DNA of 64,000 bases from Carallia brachiata (lineage: Eukaryota > Streptophyta > Magnoliopsida > Malpighiales > Rhizophoraceae). Position numbers and translations under genes: made by a program. Below, in pieces: positions 1 through 10,899 of this stretch. A model generated the notes under the pieces. That model had not been told where the DNA came from. It was given only the letters and a program-made list of their open reading frames with translations, and did no database searches. The stretch is taken from positions 3,720,001-3,784,000 of the forward strand of contig JADCRB010000114.1 of the NCBI GenBank assembly GCA_021464245.1, read 5' to 3'. Numbering within the stretch: the first letter of the stretch is position 1; each line of letters opens with the position of its first letter.

Positions 1-222
1 AAAGGGAACCCGTAGCCATTATATCGTTTTTAATTCACAATTTTATATTGGGTTAAGACCCTTCTTGAGATGAGGGGCTTTGGTATTAATCTGGTCAAGG
101 ATAATGACCCAAGCAAAACTTCTGACTTTTGGAGAGCGAGAACCATCCAAACTGTAGATGCAAAAGCTATGGCTGGAGCAGGAGGGTCTAATTCTGTTCA
201 AAATGACTTAATAAAATGTTCA
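1..222. other. Unassigned edge sequence
   Basis: An open frame runs from 70 to 270 (66 codons). It shows no recognisable domain and its end overlaps the tandem repeat that follows. I see no splice context that would make it an exon. Confidence 0.3.
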
Positions 223-417
223 CTGAAAAGTGAAACTCTAGATCATGCGATCCAGTTTTTCAGAGTCTGACATAATGTTCCTAAGTTGACGGCCAGTTAA
301 GAGTGAAGCCCTTCCTTGAAAGTGAAACTTTAGATTATACGATCCAGTTTTTGAGGGTCTAACATAATATTTTTAAGTGTGACGGCCAATTAGAAGCGAA
401 GCCCTTCTTCCCAAGAA
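223..417 (+). repeat. Two-copy tandem duplication, unit about 95 bp
   Basis: Two adjacent copies (about 223-317 and 318-417) share AAGTGAAACT, GATCCAGTTTTT, GACGGCCA and GAAGCCCTTCC in the same order. Differences are single substitutions and short indels. The function is unknown. Confidence 0.75.
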
Positions 418-505
418 AAGAAGCAGCTATGCCACCTAAAATGTCAAATCCAGCAATCCCGTCGTAGATATCCATGCCACTAACAACTACACTTTTGTTA
501 CTTAT
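400..505 (-). pseudogene. Exon-like coding fragment, unidentified
   Basis: On the minus strand, bases near 480-400 read as a Gly/Ile-rich segment containing SGMDIYDGIAGFDILGG. Upstream of it on that strand lies a pyrimidine-rich tract and a possible AG acceptor near 490. I do not recognise the family. The reading frame extends through the T-rich tract only by chance. It could be a decayed exon or a fortuitous open frame. Confidence 0.2.
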
Positions 506-730
506 AAAAAAAAAATAAGTACAAAAAAAATTATTAAAAAAATTCTCTCTCTCATGTACCAAAAAAAAAAGTTTATAAAAAAAAAAATAATAATTGCACT
601 TTTGTTAAGGGATAAGAAAAATAATTTCGAATGTTTTTGTTCAAGATGACACACGCTTTTAGAGCGAAAACCTTAGGCCATCTTTAGAAATATGATTCGA
701 CAATGAACCGGGAAGGCTGATATGAATCAA

Positions 731-1470
731 TGTTATTAGGCTCGATCCGGTTTAATTGGTTGGATCAAAAATCTGGCGACTCAATATTAAATTTGACTAG
801 ATTACGTAATCAGACCAAATAATATATGACTTAGTTAAAATCCAGTTAAACCCAATTAAACTTGGATAAACCCAATGATTTCGTGAAACTGAAACCCAAT
901 CAAATTTTTAACAATTTAAAAAATCTCATTTTTATATCTAATTCAAAAATATTAGATTTTTTTATTAACTTTTTAGCACTTGTGCTGTAATAATAGTTTA
1001 CTACTCATTTCAATTATTAATAAATTAATATCTACTTTTTATCATAAATTTGTGATTTAATTTTTTTATACTCTTTAGTCATTAAGATTTGGAGGTTGAT
1101 TTTAAATTCTTATAAAATATAAGTTGTCTGAGTAAAAATAAGTATATTGAGTCAATATCAATTGAATAAAAAATACAAATTAAAATTTAAGATGAAATTA
1201 GAGGCAAGTATCTCGAATATTATTCAATAAATAGAAATAAATATATTAAATTATAAGAGTAGTATATTATTCTAATTTTTTACATTTTAAGATTAAATTT
1301 TTTTATTTATTACTATTTATGTGATCTGAATATTTTATTAAATTAATTTATTATTATTATTATTATATTTTTAATTATTTATGCAGTTCAACTAGTGATT
1401 CGACGGTTGAACTAGTGACTCGATGACCTTATTTTTTGGCTGAATCATTGGCTGAACCGAGTCTGATAAC
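731..1470. mobile_element. TIR element with GAACCGGTT-type ends, copy A
   Basis: The left end reads GTTATTAGGCTCGATCCGG and the right end is its inverted counterpart, GTTATCAGACTCGGTTCAG, on the minus strand. Both are followed inward by phrases such as TTGGTTGGATC. The interior is AT-rich with no coding capacity. Two more copies (2148-2594 and 58338-58771) share the same terminal organisation. I found no clear target-site duplication, so the superfamily is unassigned. Confidence 0.55.
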
Positions 1471-1478
1471 TATGTTAT

Positions 1479-2140
1479 GAACATCACACATCAAAAAATG
1501 GAACACATTGAGAGATAAGAGACACTTTCATCATTAAAAATTTAAATTTCTATCAACGAACTATTATGTTTTAATTCTGGAAAAATGTTTGTGGTTTATG
1601 AAAAAAAAGAAAAAAGTTACTTATGTTGTTTAGCTTCTGAATATACCTCTTAGTTAAAAAAAAAAAAAAAAAAAAGATAACGCTTTTTAGAGCGCTTAGA
1701 GGAATCAATCACTCATAAAAGATTTGTATTGCGAGCAACAAGTCTGTTACTGGGACGGGGCTGATGGACAAGGGGGACGATTTTCCTTTTATTTTTGTTT
1801 TAGTATATTATACATTAATTTTAAATTTGTTATAAATTAATCTTAATTTTTTATATATAATACGTATTATATGTCATTTTTTAGCCTATTGAACATAACT
1901 TTAATAATTCTCTATTTTTATATTTATTTTACACTAATCATATTCCTTATACACATAAACTATTTTTTCAAAACAAATTTAAAGACGTCAATATAGGTCT
2001 CACCATTTCTCCTCTCTCTCCCTCAAGGCCCTCCGCTCCCTCCCACCCTGACCCACAACTATTTCCATTCAAGCAAATAGCTTTCTTAAGAAGAGAATCT
2101 TTACTACCAATTACCAAATCTATATGAATAAAAAAAGTTT
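1479..2140. other. Intergenic, AT-rich; no gene seen
   Basis: AT-rich spacer with an A-homopolymer near 1656-1675 and a short pyrimidine-rich tract at about 2010-2050. No ORF or RNA gene is supported. Confidence 0.6.
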
Positions 2141-2147
2141 AGATCAT

Positions 2148-2594
2148 AATTATAAAATTCGGCCAGCTCGACTGTCGAATTGGTGACCCCGTGACCTAGC
2201 TATTGAACCAGGTCAAGTTAGTCAATACCCCGTTTGGGCATTTGACCCAAAAAAACTCAATCAATCCGGTTAGGTTTTTAAAACCCAGATAATCCAATGA
2301 TCGAGTTGAATCAGATTGAGTCATTCTTTTGAGTAAAATTTTTAAAAAAATGAAAGACTTTAGTATGTTTTAACATCCTAAAAGGAAAAAAAAGAAGATT
2401 TTTATTCTATTATTAGATCTAAACGAAAAATGTTATACGAATAAGAGTTTATTTTTACATATAAAAGAAAAAAATTAAAAACTATTTTAAACATTGACTT
2501 AGCTGAATCAATCATAGACCCACTAATTGAACCAGTGACCCATTAATTCAATCTTCTATTTAAATCATTTCCCAAACCAAGTTTAATAACTTTG
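2148..2594. mobile_element. TIR element with GAACCGGTT-type ends, copy B
   Basis: The left end (AATTATAAAATTCGGCCAGC) and the inverse of the right end (GTTATTAAACTTGGTTTGG) match copy A's termini. The subterminal sequence contains repeated GAATTGGTGACCCC and GAACCAGTGACCC phrases in opposite orientation. It is about 450 bp with no coding capacity. Confidence 0.55.
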
Positions 2595-2599
2595 GTTAA

Positions 2600-3200
2600 G
2601 ATGAGGGGAGGACTATCTCCAAAAGTCATTTGAGCAGGAGTGCTTTGTTCTTTTACAAAATGAAGCCCACTTCAAGAACACCGGTTATCTTAGGCTTTTC
2701 ATTCTCCTCCCATTTGGCATCGCAATTTAGCACATGGCCTTGACCTATGAATTGATCTCTAGAGCTCAACTTAACATTCTTGGCTTAATGGATGTATGTG
2801 AAATGCTGTCCAACATACGTATGGTTGGTGCGAGCTCTCTTGATAACATTCAAACTGTTCACATCTCTCTAAATACATGTATAATGCTCTCTATAAGGCA
2901 GTCAGAGGACCGCCTTCGCTCCCTATTTTTGTCCCCAAATGAAATGTTGTTCATTTCAGCTCATGTGGTTACACCTTGACTACACCCGTAAATTGTAGAC
3001 CTCTTTGGTACGATGGCAGAGCCACATGGAAGTTAAAATGGGGCATTTACCCACTGGAAAATAATATTTGATTCCATTTTATTGATATTTTCTATGTTTG
3101 CCCATTTATATTTTTATTTTGCCTCCAATCAATTTTTGTGACCCGACATCGTTTTGTTTGTCCCCCGTTGCTTTGCTGTGTTTTATCACACATATGGCAT
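2600..3200. other. Intergenic with one unrecognised 81-codon ORF
   Basis: An ORF at 2734-2979 (+) has less AT-biased composition than its surroundings. It has no recognisable motif, signal peptide or splice context. It may be a gene relic or chance. The remainder is featureless. Confidence 0.25.
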
Positions 3201-3205
3201 GATAT

Positions 3206-4584
3206 TTGAGGCGTCAAAATTAAATTTGAGCTGAATTCGCCTACGAAAATATGATACAAACAAAAAACGTGATGTGATCCGAAAATAACCAAACTTGATT
3301 GACTTAAATCCAAAGTGATCTGAATTTAAACTTGCATTAACTCGACCAAAAGAAAACGGGATTTTCTCAATTAAAATTGATTTTTTTTTTTGAAAAAATC
3401 AAACAAAACAAGTTATTATTTAATATATTTTTTATAATTTTATTTTATTTTATTCATAAACAACAAGTGTGTGCGTGTGTATTTATATATGCACAATACT
3501 TTATTTTAATGTATTATATAAGCGAGCGCGAGCGCATATGCACGTGCATTCATATACAATTTTTTTAATCTTAAATTTTTTTGAGATTTTATTTGAATTT
3601 TAAATCTTTTAATTTCGTGTCAAATCAGTTTATCTGTTGATGGTAAGTAGTTAATCCATTAGCCAATGAGTTTGAAGTAACAAAAATTATTTGAAAAAGG
3701 TTAATACTCAAATTAAATATTTTTTTATTAATAAATACATAAATTAAATATTTTTTCATAAACAAATACATAAATTAATATATATATTTGTTGATGAAAA
3801 AAATATCTAATTAGTATTTTTAATCTTTTTGAAATAACTTCTGTTAGTTTAAACTCATTAACTAATGGATTGATTATTTATTGTCAACGAATGGACTGTC
3901 TAGGTAAGAATTAAAAGGTTTGGAACTCTAAAAAAAAATGTAGCACTCAAATGAAAAAGGTATAAAAATTTAAGACTAAAAAAATATATTTCCGCACACA
4001 TATATATATGTACACATTATGTTATTCTTTTTATCTATATATTTTATTTTCTTAATATTGATTGTTTTATGCATATATAGGTATATGCATGTGTAATAAA
4101 TAATATACATATTTATGACGATATAATATACTTGTATACTTTTAACACCTATTAATATAAAAATAATTAGAATAATGATATAATTTCACTTATTCTAATA
4201 ACATGTAACAAATAATTTAGATATACATAATGTATGTCATATAGTTCTATAGTTATGATACAAATCAATATAAAAAAATTAAAAATAATATAATTTCAAC
4301 TATTTTATTTTAGTAATATAATGATATAGTAATAACGTCTAATGTGCATATATAATAATATAATTCACTCATTCTAATATATGATAAAACAATAAATGAG
4401 TAAAAAAGAAAATTTTATTCTATTAAAAAATTAGTATGTCGATCTGCCGATAAACAGAATGTAAGCAACATAAACTTCAACATGACTTGAACATAACATG
4501 ACCCAAAAAATAGTTTAACCCAAAATGTCACGAATTTGGACTGAATTTGGACTTGTTCGACCTGATCCTTTTGACACCTCAACA
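3206..4584. mobile_element. Possible hAT-like TIR element (decayed)
   Basis: The left boundary reads TTGAGGCGTCAAAA and the right boundary is its inverted form, TTGAGGTGTCAAAA. Both run inward into degenerate phrases resembling the GACCCGA sequence of plant hAT-like MITEs. The 1.38-kb interior is AT-rich and contains a separate fold-back sequence. No matching 8-bp target duplication was found, so the two ends may belong to separate insertions. Confidence 0.35.
3575..3965. mobile_element. Fold-back (MITE-like) element, about 390 bp
   Basis: The two halves are inverted copies. The left arm (about 3580-3745) contains TTAATCCATTAGCCAATGAG; the inverse of the right arm (about 3790-3960) contains CAATCCATTAGTTAATGAG. 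They are followed in the same order by AAAATTATTTGAAAAAGG and AGAAGTTATTTCAAAAAG. Pairing covers most of both arms around a short AT-rich loop near 3765. No coding capacity. Confidence 0.75.
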
Positions 4585-5360
4585 TGGGATCGTGATGGTA
4601 TAGAACTTTGAAATTTGTCATTTATACTCATGATATATTTATTATAATCTCCATTATCCAGTAATATTGATTAATTATATTGTACAAGATTATATTAGAA
4701 TTTCATAAACACAATCCATTATTACCACTATTATCATTTATATAATTAGATAAATAACGTGTATAAGACCGAATCCATTCAAATTATATATAAAAAGGAT
4801 AACTTATCCTTAAATTTTCGAAGAATATTGGAAAATTTTCATTTTTCTGCAGAATAGGCTTTTTTTTTCATGTCAGTTTGGTGATGATATGGTATCCTTA
4901 AATAGCTCCACAAAGAAATCTGATGATCCTCACCCACCGCATGTAAGGCACTATTTACCTGGTTGAAACACGATCAACTCTTTAAATTAAGTTTACATGC
5001 CTTAGAATTGCATAGTCTGAGGTTCACGTTTTAATCTTTTTTTTTTTTCCTTTAGACCGCGCAGTTCAAGATAATACATGCGAGGAGCTTTTTATTCACA
5101 CAGGGCATTACAAAATCTCCCCTAGCAGATCAAGATATATACATACATGTCAAAATTTTCACACAGTCAAAATTAATTACCAGCAGTACCACATCCCTAT
5201 CTATTTATTATCTCTATGAAATAGCAAAACGCCACCCATCTGCTACTCATCCCACCCATCTTCAAGTTTTATTCTCCACCTTTCAATATATTTACATACA
5301 TGCATATACACGAGCATACATGCCATGGGCTTGTATAATCTCATGTAAAATTTGTGGCAC
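4585..5360. other. Intergenic; no gene seen
   Basis: AT-rich spacer with short T-homopolymers. No ORF above background and no RNA gene. Confidence 0.6.
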
Positions 5361-5362
5361 CT

Positions 5363-5656
5363 GCGTGTCTTTATTTACATGAAAATATTTTACAGGAAAT
5401 TTTTTTTTTCATTTTTCGGTGTTTGTTTCACGTAAAATATTTTATAACGAAAAATTTAGAGAAAATTTGGGAAAAATTTTGAGATTTTTGGGGAAAATAA
5501 ATTCTCTTTTTTCTGAGGTGATGTTATTTTCTAGAAAAAACACAAACTATACTTTACATAAGTGATAAACAAAAATCATTATTTTCACTGTAAACATTTT
5601 CTCTTGCAAATATTTTACAAAAGTAAGGTATTTTATAGCAAAATAAACGGACCCTT
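5363..5656. mobile_element. hAT-like MITE, tandem copy 1
   Basis: About 294 bp, with the right end reading AAATAAACGGACCCTT. The interior carries TTTTACAGGAAATTTTTTTT, GTTTGTTTCACGTAAAATAT and GGTGATGTTATTTTC in the same order as the copy that follows. It is non-autonomous with no ORF. Confidence 0.7.
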
Positions 5657-5660
5657 AATA

Positions 5661-5950
5661 GAGTGTGTTCGTTTCCTGTAAAACATTTTACAGAATTTTT
5701 TTTTTCATTTTCCAACGTTTGTTTTACGTAAAATATTTTACAACGAAAAATTTTGAGAAAATTTGGAAAAAATTTTGAAGTTTTCAGGGAAAATAATTTA
5801 TCATTTTTCTGAACTGATGTTATTTTTCAGAAAAAACACAAAGTATGTTTTAAATAGGTAATAAGAAAAAATTATTATTTTCATTACAGATATTTTTCCT
5901 TACAAATATTTTACAAAAACAAATTATCTTACAACAAACAAACGGATCCT
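5661..5950. mobile_element. hAT-like MITE, tandem copy 2
   Basis: About 290 bp. The left end GAGTGTGTTCGTTT pairs with the right end, whose inverse is AGGATCCGTTTGTTT. It lies directly after copy 1 in the same orientation with a spacer of only a few bases. The interior order matches copy 1 and the edge copy at 63765. Confidence 0.75.
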
Positions 5951-6054
5951 AAAAGTTTTACAATTGATTTCCTAGAATATTACAGCTTATAAAAAGGCTT
6001 TTATCAAAGATACAAATATACGCCATGCAATGACAAGTATCTGCTATTTTACTC

Positions 6055-6195
6055 ACTTTTTTTGTAAGTATAATCACTCATGATCTTATATCATATAAAT
6101 ATTTTTTTAAAATTTTTTTAATTTTTAATAGACTTTATTTATTTAATACTGTAAGATCATGAGTAAATTATATTTACCAAAAAAAATGAGTTGAA
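6055..6195. mobile_element. Short fold-back MITE, about 140 bp
   Basis: The left arm CACTCATGATCTTATA pairs with the inverse of the right arm (TTACTCATGATCTTACAG). Both are flanked outward by TTTTTTTGTAAGTATAAT-like ends. Related ends occur at 13550-13670 and 15065-15225. Confidence 0.6.
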
Positions 6196-6410
6196 TTAAA
6201 AATTCCTGTAATTGACAATGTTATGAACTTTTTTTGTTTAGAGTGCATAATATTATGAGTTGGTAACACTGTGCGTAAAAAGTTGACAGTTTCCACTTAG
6301 CCAGGATCAGAATAATTGTAGCCATAAGCTAAACAAGCAAATTGATTGCTCTAGGACTTCTAGTCAATAGGCACATATGTAGATGGACACGACTATGGAT
6401 CCACGATCTT

Positions 6411-6610
6411 ATGGACACAAAACGATTTTATAAGATAAATAAAATGTTTTGTATTACACTAATAACTTTTTTTTTTACAACATAAAATAGATTTTTACAA
6501 TATTATGCTATATTATTATACATCTCTTACATATTGTATAAAATATTATTTATATAATATAAAATATTTTGTATATAGGATAAAAAAATTTTGAGTCCAT
6601 TTGTGTCTAT
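6411..6610. mobile_element. AT-rich TIR MITE, copy 1 of 3
   Basis: The left terminus ATGGACACAAAACGATTTTA pairs with the inverse of the right terminus, ATAGACACAAATGGACTCAA. The interior is rich in TATAAAATATTTTAT-type words. Similar elements lie at about 56660-56885 and 60774-60957. No coding capacity. Confidence 0.55.
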
Positions 6611-6639
6611 GAACTTGCGTTCGTAAAAGATTTTTCTTT

Positions 6640-9600
6640 CCTAAATAGATATGGTGCACAACGCCGTATATGACATACATTAATCAATTATCGGTCTCAT
6701 TGTCTTTCACCATCCTTAGGTCAGGTGTGGATGTGATGCCATTGCCCATTACAGTTAATCCACCGAATAGCATGGTGGTTGACAGCTAAAATAATTATAA
6801 AGCACCCGTACAGTAGCTAGCTGGCTTATGACGATGATGATTGAATTTATATGAACTAAAGGTGTCGATGGTTGTTTATAAATTAATGGAAGAACATTGC
6901 TAAACCATAATGCTGGTCATAACCGTTGAGAAAACAGATCCTAGAGTGGCATCATCAAAGTGTAGTTAGAAGAAGTGTGATAAAGAAGATTTGAGCAATT
7001 TATATAGTTTATTACACTTAGGAGTCCTAGTGCCATTTAAATGGAAGCAATAAAAATCATACTCTAGCAGTCTATTTTTTTTGGTTCATAATCATACTAT
7101 CAGTTAACCACTTATGATTAGAATAATATAATAGAACGAAATCTCCAATTGTGTGGACTAAATGCATGATGTCGGAAACTATCAGTAAGGTTCTTTGTTG
7201 ATAAGTAACCGCTTTGTGCATTTGATTTAGACAACAGGTTAAATACTTTTTATATCTGGACAACACATATAAAAGAAATGAAAATGAACCTTACATAATT
7301 ATAATTTGAAAATGGTAAAGATATGATGAAATTAGCATAGATCTTCCGTACCCCACATCATCAATTATTTCTGATTTTAATTCAATTAACAACCGGGGGG
7401 GGGGGGGGGGGAAGAAAAGATGTCCCTGTTTTAAATTAGGGTTGTTAGGCCATAAATAGTTGAATAAGGGTGAAGTTGGTGTTTTATAAATGTGTTGGCA
7501 AATACGATTCACGTGTAATAGACGTAAATGCAAGTATTTTCTTATCAACCGCTTTCATTGTCGTTTCTGTAATTGTAGTTTGTTCATTGTTTTACATCAA
7601 GTGCTCGATGTTTGGAGTAAGCGTCAGTGTCGCTAATCAGGTTATAACCTCACTAATTTTTAGCCAATCTTAGCTTATTTTTAAAAGCTCTTTCTCACAG
7701 CAGACTAATTAAGGTTAATCTACTTTAAATCATTTGTCCTCCAACTAATGCAGAATGGTATATAGTCCAATATGTTACATTAGCAAGGTGCATACATATT
7801 TAGATTGAAGATTTTTATGGCAAAAAGAATACAAAATCCTGCTTAAGCTTTAATTGGTTATCGGAGTCAACCCTCTTAGCTAGCAACTAATACAAATGCT
7901 ACATATATATATAGATCAAAAAAATTGCCTACGAGAGTTCTTCAGGAGAATATCTAATGATTAGAATATATACTTCTCTTCTAGAGATTTTGATAACTAA
8001 TCTTAAAAAGTGAGAGTGTGAGATTTATGTGAATAAGAGAATTATACTTCATTATGTTGCATATGGTCTAATGACCTTACTAATGGACCAAGAAAAAGAC
8101 AAAATTGCCCATGGGATCGTCAAGATTATACACTGTAACTACCCAACTCTGATTTTGAGCAAAATTGTTCAGTTTTAGAACATAGACGAGTCTCTCATGT
8201 TCATCAGATCGCCACACCTATAGCTGTTATCTTATAACCCAATTAAGCCACGTATAATTTGCTCTATTTTTGGGTGTTAAGTAGGTATAATTTCTACTGA
8301 ATTAATTAGCACTGGAACCAAATAATTATAATTCGTTGTTTTCTTCTTGCATGGAAATGGAACGACAAGAAACGGGATACGTGGCATGGGGAAGCATAGA
8401 AAGTCCGAGTTTAGATGTATTGGGTAGAAACTTAACAGAACAAGCAAATTAGTTGTTTAGCTGACACTACAACCATGTTATTTTCTAATCATATAAATGC
8501 TTTTCTTTAATTTTTGGTGACGTCACTTAATTGCCTTCTAAATTCTTTATCAAACCTGCTTCCTTTTTATGTGAGGAAGGTGGTCCATCCGACAAGGAAC
8601 CCCAGTTGAAGAAGCAATCTCATCCCTTTCTGTGAAAAATCTTTAACTGGTTAGCTAGCTTTCGTGAAGAAGGCGTTAATGGGATTCCTTTCTTACTTGC
8701 TTTTTTCATTTTTTTTTAATAGAATTTTTTCCTAACTCTTTTCATTATCCATCTTTTCATTACCCATCATATATAATTGAGGAAAAGTCTCCTTCACGGA
8801 TAATCCGGTAGTTAAGATTTAAAATTTCTATTTTAAAAGTGTTGTACTCTAATTTTACGAAAAGTGGTGTGAGATTTATAAAAATAAAAAAAGTACCCAT
8901 ATTTTACAACTCACATTTTAACAGATTTTTTAATAGATTAAAAAAAATAAATGAGGAAAACATTTTATGTACAAATCAATTAATAGTACAAATAAATATT
9001 TCCAAAATAAAGGACATACAACATATTCCTTTTTTTTTTTGTTCCAAATGAATTAACTTATTTCTCTACTATATGTAGTAGTGATTTCCATGAAGGCAAT
9101 TAGCAATTTTAAAATTTAATTGAAATAATGGCATTGTTGATAATTGAAATTTTGTGCCGTTTGTTTGACGACTGAAACTTGTGCCGACAGCAAATGAGGT
9201 AAGTGAAGAGAAAGTAGAAGGGGAAAAGGCAAATGAATTCTGCCTCGTCGTCGTTTGTTGCTTTGACCCTATGTGTCTGTTGATGTGATGCTTTTGATAT
9301 GAATTTAGTTGTTGAAGGAGCTAGCTTATGAAGTACGATAAATAGACAATGACCCGCCTACGTCGAACATTATGGACCACGATTTTAACATTATATATAT
9401 TACGTAAATACACAATACGATTTGATATACATACATTAAAAAAAATTTGCACAAAATAAAAACACAATATAATTAAATTTGTCAATTATTAGTTTGGTCT
9501 GTCAGACCTTTTACTAACTGGGTTTAGGTCCATTTAAACAAAATTTTTAACGAGTATATATACTGAACTATAATCAAACATACCTAATACCAAAATCTTA

Positions 9601-9700
9601 AATAGATGTAATCCAGTTGAACAAAACTGCTGATAACAGCTCCTATTACACTTTATTAGACCTGTGATGGAAATTGATCTGACACACCTAGTAAGGATTT
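6640..9700. other. Intergenic; no gene seen
   Basis: Three kilobases of AT-rich spacer. Open frames here (for example 7291-7548 and 8839-9051) are driven by homopolymers and show no domains. The only notable item is the G17 tract listed separately. Confidence 0.6.
7395..7411 (+). repeat. G homopolymer, 17 bases
   Basis: An uninterrupted run of 17 G in otherwise AT-rich DNA. Such a run could be a quadruplex-forming or unstable tract, or a sequencing artefact. Confidence 0.95.
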
Positions 9701-10480
9701 TTCAAAATACTAAATTACATACTACACAAAAATACATAGCACCCATCTTAAGCAGACACAACGAAACCCTTCCCAATCTGATCTTAAGGAGATGAAGGTG
9801 GCAGAGGGAGGAATTGACGCCAGAGACGGTGGCGGAGGACATAGGGAGCTGGATCTAGTACCAAAAATGACGAGAAGACCATGTGTGACTCTTATGTAGC
9901 TGGATCTAGTGGGTAAGAGCCCGAAACCTGCACAGATAAAATGGAGGGAGTTGCAGACAAGGAGAAGAAGAAGAAAGGGAGGGAAAGGAAAGATAAAAAG
10001 AAAAAGAGAGAAAAGATAGAAAAGAAGAGAAAATTGGGACCGCCACCACCGTTGACATCTCTTTTGCTGTGCTTTTGTTGTCGTTGTGAGACTAGAGCTC
10101 TCCTCTTTGTGAATATGGCTCTGCTATGACACATTGGTTTATCAATTTGCATTATCTTCGTTCTAAGTTCCCTGTATGTCCTAACAAAATTATATAATTT
10201 ATATCGATCTGCATATTCTTAAGCAACATGATACAAACCATTTACAAATTTTGATTTGTGCATATCTTCAAATTTTATTGTGATTCAAATGCTTATATCT
10301 CTAACTAGTTATAGTAGCAAATGCGCTTTGATTGATATTGGCAGGGCTTTAAAGTTATCGAAATCACTGAACGGCGCTCATTTTGCAAGTATAGAAAAAA
10401 TTTTACAACCGCTAAGTAGTTTTACCAAGGCCAAATTAGACATAAACTTTCATTTTAACATTTTAGGTTTTAATCCTTAA
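9700..10480. other. Intergenic with purine-rich tract
   Basis: Bases 9956-10036 (+) are almost entirely A and G. The GC content of 9780-9900 is higher than the flanks and reads like a 5' leader or gene relic, with several ATG-initiated short frames ended by stops. ORFs at 9892-10152 (-) and 9941-10129 (+) reflect the purine bias. No product is recognised. Confidence 0.35.
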
Positions 10481-10688
10481 AAAGGAATATGTAATTTACG
10501 AGGAAGAAGAGATACTCTTATTATTTAAAACAGAAAGAGAAATAGCGAAAGAGAAGTTAAATACATGCTAGGGGTTTCTTGCAACACTGAGTCTCAAATT
10601 TGATTGTTCTATTGAGATACTAATTTTTTCCTGTACCTAGTCCAAAATTATTAGGGAGAAATACCTGAATGTATGTGTTCTGATACAG

Positions 10689-10869
10689 GACAATGGAGAA
10701 AAAGATGAAGGCATCCAAACGAATGCCATTGATAGAATCCCAGGGGGTTGAGGTCATGCACGGGTTTCAAAAGGTGGTAGAATTTCTGCGTTGGCTGCAC
10801 CAACCTCTCCTCTAACAAGCTCCCTCAATGGTCAAAACGTTCACGTCCTTTCATGTCCTTTTCTCATGG
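10689..10869 (+). pseudogene. Exon-like relic with consensus splice sites
   Basis: A 181-bp segment starts after TGATACAG (acceptor-like) and ends at ATGG before GTAAGT, a strong plant 5' splice site. One frame is open across it except for a TGA at 10749-10751. It contains a Ser/Ala-rich stretch, GRISALAAPTSPLTSSLNG. No neighbouring exon was found within a few hundred bases either side. I do not recognise the parent gene; it could be a captured or decayed exon. Confidence 0.35.
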
Positions 10870-10899
10870 GTAAGTTCTATGATTAAACAAGAGCATTAT

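Noticed and set aside
7291..7548. ORF with a run of Pro residues
   Set aside because: The Pro run is the translation of the G17 homopolymer; no other support.
9892..10152. Minus-strand 86-codon ORF rich in Phe, Ser and Leu, with an antisense Lys/Arg/Glu-rich ORF
   Set aside because: Both arise from the purine-rich tract at 9956-10036. Neither has a domain, and they overlap antisense.
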